Shown in pieces: positions 56,401 through 64,000 of a DNA stretch of 64,000 nucleotides. Below the pieces are notes generated by a model. The model made no database searches. It was given only the letters and a program-made list of their open reading frames with translations, and was not told where the DNA came from. The translations under genes were made by a program, and so were the position numbers. Origin of the DNA: Collybiopsis luxurians FD-317 M1. Lineage: Eukaryota; Basidiomycota; Agaricomycetes; Agaricales; Omphalotaceae. How positions within the stretch are numbered: the stretch's first letter is position 1; every line of letters begins with the position of its first letter. Location: NCBI GenBank assembly GCA_000827265.1, contig KN834767.1, forward strand, positions 62,001 to 126,000, read 5' to 3'.

Positions 56401-57735
56401 CTAAATGTCCCAATATGGACGAATAGCTGTTGAATTATTCTCACGTAATCCCCAAACTAGTTCAATGTTTTGAGCGGCTTTTGTACGTTTTAGCGCGTTG
56501 ATGCACGTTGGTGTCAAAGCAGAGCATCGCAAACAGTCTCGTCGAAGAGAGGACAAAGGCAGCATGTTATAAAGTAATCCTAGAATAATGGGGAGATAAG
56601 TGGAGAAGATCTCGGCTTGTCCCGCCCACTCTGGTATTGTAGCCAATGACGTGGCAAGGGGTCATGAAACGCAAGGCCTTTACTGGTCTCTCTATAAATA
56701 TATTTATCATATAGTATTCAGTGCCATGTCCGGCAGCAGACATGGGCAGAGGTATAGATAATCTGCCGACAAGAGACTACATTTGAAGTAGAACTTTCCA
56801 CTGCAATGCCTTTCAATTCTGCGCCTGCGGGCACTCGGAGACATGAGGATTTCGAGTGGGAGAAACGGAGCTCGGTGGAGTCAATGCGATTTCTTCAGCT
56901 TCTGGACACATTTTACACCAGTCTACTGCGTAGTCCTAGCCTCTGAATATCATTTCTGGTAACGAATACAACGGTGTGTCAATATGAAATTTCTAACATA
57001 AATCACACCATGAACTAGTCTACACTGCCCAGTTTCTTTCACTCTCGCTCGGTCAATGAAAGTGAAAATAATCATTGCATACAGCAGCCAGCTCACGCTC
57101 GGAACGGAATGAAACCGGATCTAAAAATTCTTCCGGTTATGTCAAGCATGCACATATGTCGGGGGAGTCTGAATGCACTGCTAGTAAAAGCATGTGCATG
57201 CATGGAACGAAAGGAAAAGGCCTCATATGCAACCAGGAAGGTGCTGACATGTTAGATTACGATGTAAGACTATGCAGGAGCTGCACGAGTCATGAGCGAC
57301 AGCTTTGACCTTTGAGTTTCACTTGCTCGGAAGCTTACACCGTTTCTCTTTATTCAGCAAATTAGCTCGATATTATCTATACACGGAATGCTGTGATATT
57401 TGGAAGTCAGTTTTTCAAAACTTGGCAACTGAGTCTGACCCGAAGGTGTCAGTTTCCGAGTCAACAGGAGGATGTAGATGCCTAGAAAGAGCACAGGTAA
57501 ATTACAGCTGCAGATGATAGAGCACATTTGGACCTGTTCAAATGGATTTCTGACAAAATTAACGCTAGAGCATAAGATGATAGACAGGTTACGAAAAGCA
57601 GGTGAGGAGTAGATAACTTAAAGCTTCAAGTTGTTGTCTCCAAGGGCCAAGAAACTTGGCTGTTCGATATACTCTTATATACTGGATCAAAAACCGAAAG
57701 TTACAGCAATTCTGGGAGCCAGGAGGGACGTCAGA
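53430..57735 (+). repeat. degenerate repeat, copy 2 (about 4.2 kb)
   Basis: Landmarks shared with copy 3 in the same order and orientation: TTTGGGGAT (54118/58083), TTCACACCCTCT (55297/59150), AATGTCCCAATATGGACGAA-type block (56403/60256), TAGCCAATGACGTGGCAAGG (56640/60504), ACGAAAGGAAA (57207/61312) and GACCTGTTCAAA (57531/61669). Offsets stay near 3.85-4.15 kb, so these are tandem copies of one unit. I found no target-site duplication, clear LTR or transposase. The unit could be a decayed retroelement or a segmental duplication. Confidence 0.65.
54344..54598 (-). pseudogene. decayed coding-like segment inside repeat copy 2
   Basis: On the minus strand an 84-residue frame reads TVPAIIPTALARLHGKSTGL, then NDQGASAVDPLDFEASLRIF and FPFVLSSWFWQPRSL. 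The composition is protein-like. In copy 3 the same DNA (about 58270-58520, minus) still encodes similar words (QQGASA, FEAS, FPFVLFSW) but split between frames. This suggests a once-coding element now broken by indels. Family unknown to me; no restored sequence is proposed. Confidence 0.4.
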
Positions 57736-60700
57736 CTACAGTGATCATTGCATAGATCTATCATGATTTCGAGACTAAAGCTGTAGACCATATACTTATA
57801 TAAACCAATCACGTCCAGCTTAGGGGCTTCAATCCCCTTGCGGACCGTCGTGAGTGTATACATGACACCATCAACAATCTTCTCTGCTGCAGCTGCGGCT
57901 GCAAATATGAAGGAACGCAGTGTGGATGTGTTTGCAGCCGCACATCCGTTTGCTGGGCTCTTGGCAGTCATATATGGTAGCTTGATAGTCCATTACGTCC
58001 AACCTACGGAGGCAATATCGTCTAAGCATATTGAGAACAATTCAACGAGCAGGACTTCATGCAGATAGCAACAGAATCAGCTTTTGGGGATTGACATTCA
58101 TTGAAATAGACTAGGCTGATGAACTTTCCAGCGACATACACGGGTGATAAAGCCTCATTGTGTCAATTTGCGGATAATTGAATACAGCACTAAACGCGTA
58201 CAGCTAGGCCGCAGGAACAATCAAGAAATGCTCTGGCTCAAGTCGGTTTGAATTTGAAGTTCGACAAGTACACTGGTTGAACAGCGTCTCGAAGGAATGT
58301 AAGGTTGGCGGGAACTGCGTTGAAGCGCTGGAAGGTTCGTGCCCGCGCAAAGTGAGTAGTAACCCTACCAAGCCTATGAGGCCGTATCCAGGAGAACAAG
58401 ACGAAAGGAAAGAGTCCTAGCCGCATATAGAGACCACCAGCGTGAAGGGTAGTCCAGGTGAAATTAGGAAATGAAGCTTCAAATCGAGCGCTTGAAAGGC
58501 GCTTGCTCCTTGTTGAAGATCCCTGACAGTTTGCTGACAGTCGAGAATATTGCATTTGCAGTAGTTTTGCCACGCATACTCACAGGTGTTATGCCAGCGT
58601 TTAACTAAAAAAAACTCCACGGATAGTGATATTATCGAATCAATCTTGAGAATTAACATAGCTTCTGAAGCGTTCTCGACGTCGCAAGTTAGTTGCGAAT
58701 AGAAGAGCACAAGCTTGATAAAAATAAACGCCTGACATCTGAGCCCAAGCCGGACCGGCCCGACCAGAAGCTTTGTGTAGAAACCAGGTTAAACTTCAAC
58801 CCGACGTTGTTCTGCCTTTATCTCCAGTAGCTCTTGGAGTGTCAAGCTCACACGTTTTTGGGGTAGATAGAATGAAACTGACTACTGTAGTTGAATAATT
58901 CCATCCTCAGACTCAAGCTTAACATGCTGACCCCGGAACCATTTGGCTGTCTGGACCAGATCTGTACAGAAACGAATCTCCCCAAAAAACAAAGACACCT
59001 GGAGCCGAAGAAACAGAGGGTGAGATGAAAACCGAACTTGTTGGCTGCTCGAGCTACGAACCAGGTCGATATCGCCGCGATGAGCTTTTTCTGAGGCCAA
59101 ACTTGGGATGATAATTTGAATTCGAAGGTTTGCACCCTTAAATTTTTATTCACACCCTCTACATTTGGATGCAAAGCTGTAGGATAGGCAACGCCTTAAG
59201 GGTGCTGATCCTTCCTTCACGGCGACGGGACGCAAAGACCCTGCAAACCTGCAGTGTCTGATATTCTCGTATTTTAAGGTGCCAGGCTCATTTAAGCCTT
59301 TTGCTCAACTGTTTCCATATCTTGGCTGTGTCGTGTATATCAGAGCTCTACTTGCGAGCTTCTCCAGTCCGACAATTTATTCGAGTGATGCCGCCTCGAT
59401 AATTATTACCTTAGCCTTTAAAGATCAGAAAGTCAACTGCTGCTGCTAAATTATGGGAGTTGCCCAGGGAAGAACTGCAATTAATGGAGCTTCAAGCAAG
59501 GCAAGTGGGGCTCAGATGAGATGCATGCGTAGCATAGCTGCTAGATGCTATGTGTCAATGACGGTACCTACTAGGGTCACCGACCTTTCACAGTTCACGC
59601 CACTCCAAATAATGCGGCTAATAATAACTCTTTAAAGTCATGATTTCAATCATAAACGTCACCTCTTACAGCCTGCCAACTAAACCATAGAGAAAGTAGA
59701 AGCACTTTTGACATCAACGGCAAAGGGTCCGTCCACTCAAGCTCAATATGTACATAATCATTAATGCCATGGCTCCTCCCCCGTTATCTCAACCGTGATC
59801 GCTCCTCTTGTAAGTTGAGGGTTTCCTTTCGGTACATCAGGCCCAATGTTTTACACTCTTATTCCTTGATTGTCAATGAATCGCTCCGCGGGGCCTATCT
59901 TAGTTGATCTTCGCAAATCAATGCTAGACGCGTATCGGCCTTCATCTATTTCTACACGGCCGAGCGACATGAATGTAAATTTTTTTTGAACTGGTACAGA
60001 AGATTCTAGAGTCCAGAGAGCTGATATAGATGAAAAAAGCACTGCAGTTTTGAAAATTTGCAGGAGATTCGAGCCCTTGGACCTTTACAGCTTTTCAAAT
60101 TGGTATGTGGTTCCTGGCTTGCCAAGGTGGCTCTGGCCTTGGATTCCTAGAGGTAATCGTCTACTATAGTATGGAGCCTAATCTACTGATATACAGACCA
60201 ACGCCTTGAAAAATTTCTCGGGCCATTGCGAGTCGGCTGTCAGAGGGCGGCGCTAAATGTCCCGATATGGACGAAGAGCTGTTAAATCTTACGTAATCAC
60301 TGCTAAACCGGTTTAAGTTTTTTTTTGATGTTATGGGCGTCTTTTGCATGCACTTTGGCGCTTTGATGTCAAAGCAGAACATCTCAAGAGCCTCATGTAG
60401 GGGTCCAAGAGGGGGAAAGGGCAGTATATCCCTTGGATAGTGGAAGACACAACTTACATATAAGTCACGAAGGCCCCACCCTGCCCCGCACACTCTGGAA
60501 TCGTAGCCAATGACGTGGCAAGGGGCTGTGAAACGCAAAGTCTTACCGGTCTTTCTATAAGAAGGGTATAATATTTATATGTTGAGTACCATGTCGGGCA
60601 GATACAGACGGGCAGAAGTATAGATACTGGGCCGATGAAAGGCGTAGAAAGTTTCTGCTTTTCAATTTCACGCCTTCGGGCATTCGGAGACATGAGAATG

Positions 60701-61835
60701 TTGAATGGGAGCAACGGGGCTCGGTAGAGTCAATACCATGATCCCTCCAGCCTCTGGCCGCTTTCTACGCCAGCCTAGCACGTAGTCTTGGCCTGTGAGC
60801 ACCATTGCTACTTTGCATAGATACAGCGGCCTGTCAATATGTAAATTTTAGCTTGGCTAGCTAAACAAACTGATTCAACTACAGTCAACGCGTTGACACA
60901 GGTAGACGATATACGGATGCGGTGAGAGAATCGAACTCTTATAGCGTGAGTCGACTGAGTCAATGTGAGCTGAAATGAGGTTTACAGGAGGACAATAAAC
61001 ACGAGGAGTAGGAACATTGTACCATGTTAGGTTTGAATAACATGTTTATCCGGATGCCACGAGATTTGCGAATGATGTATTGATACTGCAACTTAGACGC
61101 TAAGTATCTTAGATATATCACAGCAGTCGCAAAATTTGTCTTCGCATTGCCAGAACTGGATCAATGAAAGCGGGAATATTCATTACATTAACTACGGAAC
61201 GGAATGGAATCGGGTCCATAAATTCATGAGTCACGTCCAGGCACTTCTGCATGCGCAGACCACAGGATCACCTGAACGTACCGTCAGCGAAGGCTTGGGC
61301 GTATTGTGTAGGACGAAAGGAAAGAGCCTCTCGGTCAGGAAAGCGTCTACAGCAAATGAGTCCCAGACCATGGTGTACTCGGAACTGCACACTAGCTGCA
61401 CTCATAGTGAGTGACAGCATTGACCTTTGATTTCAAGTAGTAGTCATTTGGAAAAGTACATCGTTTCGTGCGAGCAAGCTTGCTGCCGGAATCAAAAGTC
61501 AAAGTGTAGCCGGTGAGGTATAGAAATGCTGTGATAGTCTGTAGATACCTTGAACTAAGTCCGACCCGAAGGTGTTGATTTCCGCGAGTCACCGGCGAGT
61601 CAACAGCGCACCAGTACAGGATGTGCATACCTTCAGGGAGTTCGGAGAGATGACATGAGCAGACTTAGACCTGTTCAAAAGGAGTTCTGATAGCAAGCAG
61701 GGAATTCCTAAAGAGAAGGTCAACAATCAATTAATCAATCGAGAGCTAAAAAGCTTGTAAGAGACTTGGCGATTTTGCCCAAGTAAAGGGGTAGTGGAAA
61801 TGACATTCTGTGAGCCAAAAGGGACGTCATTGAAG
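57736..61835 (+). repeat. degenerate repeat, copy 3 (about 4.1 kb)
   Basis: Tandem partner of copy 2, lacking roughly the first 250-300 bases of that copy and carrying an extra segment near 60860-61080 that copy 2 does not have. It ends near GCCAAAAGGGACGTCA (61816), which matches GCCAGGAGGGACGTCA at 57718, the end of copy 2. The next gene starts about 160 bases further on. Confidence 0.6.
60905..60990 (-). pseudogene. tRNA 3'-half-like fragment
   Basis: Minus strand carries a B-box GTTCGATTC (60936-60928) in a T-arm with AGAG/CTCT stem, followed by CACCGCATCC. No A box, D arm or canonical anticodon arm lies at the right distance. It sits in sequence present only in repeat copy 3, so it may be part of a tRNA-derived insertion. 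Confidence 0.25.
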
Positions 61836-61997
61836 GGGCAGATTCGATCCTTGGATTATGAGTGGAATCGAGCGTTGTGATGTACGTAAGCGAAGTGTGG
61901 GAAAAATTTCAAATGAACTGGTTCGTCTACAGCTTCCCTTCCAAAAGCGGAACTCTTTTTATATAGCTTGGTGTTTCGTTTTGCTCTTCCGTCCGTT

Positions 61998-64000
61998 ATG
62001 TCGCTACCTAATTCTCCAGAGATACGCATACAGGAACCTGACCACGAAGTTCACAATGACGACCAACAAATTATAGTATCCCCTTCTTCCCCTTCGCCAC
62101 CTTCCCCGGCTCTCTTACCTTTGTCGCGTCCTTCGCCCACCCCGCTAGATACAAATTTACTCTCGCCGACTACCGCTGGCTTCTCACCCAATTCTCCAGC
62201 AAGCACCGCTCCAGACAGCGCTTCTTTACACGATGGGTCTTCCATTCTCACTACTCCCCCATCCCCAACACTTTCCAATCGTTCTTCGGTGCATTTCGAG
62301 CAAAAATCCACTCTTGCACTCAGGGAAAATTATCCGGACGCGAAAAGTGGTGGTAATTCTTATGCTTTGTTGAATCCCAACAGTCACAAGAGAAAGGGGA
62401 GTACAGCGACTTACAATAGTATAGCCTCCTCCCATACCGAGGCTGGTACGGACCCGGATCCTCATTCGCCTCGCGGTCTCCACGAGCTCAGTGAGATCAA
62501 GACGAACACAACTGATGCAACGCGTGTTTCTGGCAGAAGTCATTCACCGGACTCATCTGCTCCAACCCCCAAAGGCAAAGGGCGTGCCGACGAAGATGGA
62601 AATAAACCTAGGGACAGCGAGGAGAAACATCAGATTGAGCTCGAAGAAGATGAAGATATGGATCCGGCACCTTACGCCTTCACCCCGCTCACGCTCGCGC
62701 GAATGTTGGATCCAAAGAGCTACGATTCTCTGGCTAGGCTAGGTGGTATAAACGGTCTGTTAAAGGGTTTAGGTGTGGATCCAACGCGAGGACTCGGATC
62801 TCAATCGTCTCGCGGTCCACAAAGACCCGGAGAACCTGAAATTGCGAAACAGGGAGTTGGTGGAGAACCCGGAGATCAGCCTGGAGCGGGGGAGGGTGCT
62901 TCCCATCGTCATGCTCCAATAACGCCTGCGATCGTGCTCACGCAGCCAGACGCCGAGGAGGGCCAGGGGGATATCGTCAAAGGCGATTCAACCCCTTCTG
63001 TGCACTTACCACATGAACTGGAAGCGTTGAGTTTTGACCCACGGACTTTTGATTCCACAGGCGCTTTTCAATCGAGTTTAGAGAAGAGAAGAGAAATTTA
63101 TGGAACCAACGTGCTCCCCACGAGGAAAAGCAAGTCGCTGCTTGCATTAATGGCGGCTGCGATGAAGGATAAGGTTTTGATTCTGCTCAGCATAGCGGCC
63201 GTGGTCAGTTTAGCTTTGGGTCTCTTCCAGGATTTCGGTTTGTTTTCATTCATCTTTTGCTGGTGTTTGGTAGAATTCACAACTATGGTTAGGTACTCCG
63301 AGATCCCCTGATGATGGGCCCCCGGTGGATTGGGTAGAAGGTGTTGCTATTGTGGTAGCCATCTTGATCGTGGTGCGTATTTTTGAACCGACTAACTGAT
63401 CTGTTGGCCCACTTTTTCGGCTTCTTTCAGGTCATCGTGGGTTCCCTCAATGATTGGCAGAAAGAGAGACAGTTCAAGACCCTTAACGACAAGAAGGAGG
63501 AACGTGGTGTCAAGGTGATTCGAGGTGGAATAGAGAAACTTGTCGATGTGAAGGTTTGTTTGTTGTCCCTCTGCGCCACGAGTAACGTCTTCAACTTGAG
63601 CAACAGGAAGTCGTAGTGGGAGATATTGCACTTTTGGAACCTGGAGAAATCGTTCCTTGCGATGGCGTGTTCATCAGCGGCCATAATTGTAGGTGTGATG
63701 AAAGTGGCGCCACAGGAGAAAGTGATGCTATTCGTAAGCTTTCTTGGGATGAATGGTCGGCACTGCGGAAGAAGCATGCCGACGACAAAGACAGTAAGTG
63801 TCTGCTTTTCCGTGCGTTCGGCGATGTTTACCTACGTTTTGTTCAAGTTCATCATTCCGAGCCGGCGCATACAGATTGCTTTGTCTTATCGGGCAGCAAA
63901 GTCATCGAAGGTGTAGGAAAGTATGTTGTCGTCGCCGTCGGTGAGAAGAGTTTCAACGGTCGCATCATGATGGGTATGCCAGTTTTTCATATGCCGCCCT
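61998..64000 (+). CDS. P-type Ca2+-ATPase, PMC1-like (type IIB), 3' partial
   Basis: Exons in the window: 61998-63237, 63293-63372, 63431-63553, 63607-63793, 63848-63973, then an intron at the edge. The start MSLPNSPEIRIQEPD was chosen as the first ATG compatible with the long exon. A disordered Ser/Pro-rich N-terminal extension of about 330 residues precedes the cation-ATPase N domain (SFDPRTFDSTGAFQSSLEKR, REIYGTNVLP). Then TM1-2 (VLILLSIAAVVSLALGLF, WVEGVAIVVAILIVVIVGSL) and NDWQKERQFKTLN are seen. In the actuator domain, DIALLEPGEIVPCDGVFI is followed by CDESGATGESDAI with the TGES loop, and DCFVLSGSKVIEGVGKYVV. These match vacuolar/plasma-membrane Ca2+ pumps of the Pmc1/PMCA type. The phosphorylation DKTGT site lies beyond the window. 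Confidence 0.93.

Noticed and set aside
51930..61835. LTR retrotransposon with terminal repeats
   Set aside because: The repeats are tandem units of about 4 kb. I see no short LTR pair, primer-binding site, gag/pol motifs or target-site duplication.
1..64000. CRISPR array, bacterial insertion sequence or operon signals
   Set aside because: The window is a spliced eukaryotic genome; no spaced short direct repeats, IS ends or Shine-Dalgarno-linked gene strings were seen.

Overview
The window comes from a filamentous basidiomycete, most likely an Agaricomycete. Genes are dense and intron-rich, with introns of about 45-70 bases. The Pi transporter, 2OG dioxygenase, multi-exon P450, 7TM-type membrane protein and SRA-YDG protein all have the look of Agaricomycete families. 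I rebuilt exon-intron structures by eye. Every complete model gives an in-frame coding length, but none has transcript support.

Layout. 1-8.5 kb: end of a DUF7137-like secreted/membrane protein, a J-domain protein, eIF1A and RPL37 (convergent), a CE1-type esterase and an ETFRF1/LYRM5 homologue. 8.9-14.8 kb: PHO84-type phosphate transporter, a multi-pass membrane protein and tRNA-Ala(AGC). 15-22.4 kb: 2OG-Fe(II) dioxygenase, a CWC16/Saf4 splicing factor and an ARID protein resembling SWI1. 22.4-26.5 kb is gene-poor. 26.5-36.9 kb: TMEM41-like VTT protein, two low-complexity proteins (one is the tail of an SRA-YDG protein), a serine carboxypeptidase and an NAD-dependent epimerase. 37-50.9 kb: inositol polyphosphate 5-phosphatase, a 20-exon cytochrome P450, a large helical PPR-like protein, ribosomal protein P0 and trehalose-6-phosphate synthase. 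51-61.9 kb has no intact gene and holds two tandem copies plus one truncated copy of a decayed repeat of about 4 kb. The window ends inside a PMC1-type Ca2+-ATPase.

The genes are a mixed housekeeping set (translation, phosphate and calcium transport, trehalose, phosphoinositides, chromatin, splicing) with some secreted and secondary-metabolism enzymes. I see no biosynthetic cluster, CRISPR array or intact transposon.

The most unusual signals are these. Seven of about 117 reconstructed introns need a GC donor. RPL37 has a start codon alone in an exon followed by a 7-base exon. A P450 has a 5-base exon inside its I-helix region. An SRA-YDG domain is joined to a long repetitive tail. The 10-kb tandem repeat block stands out on the right.
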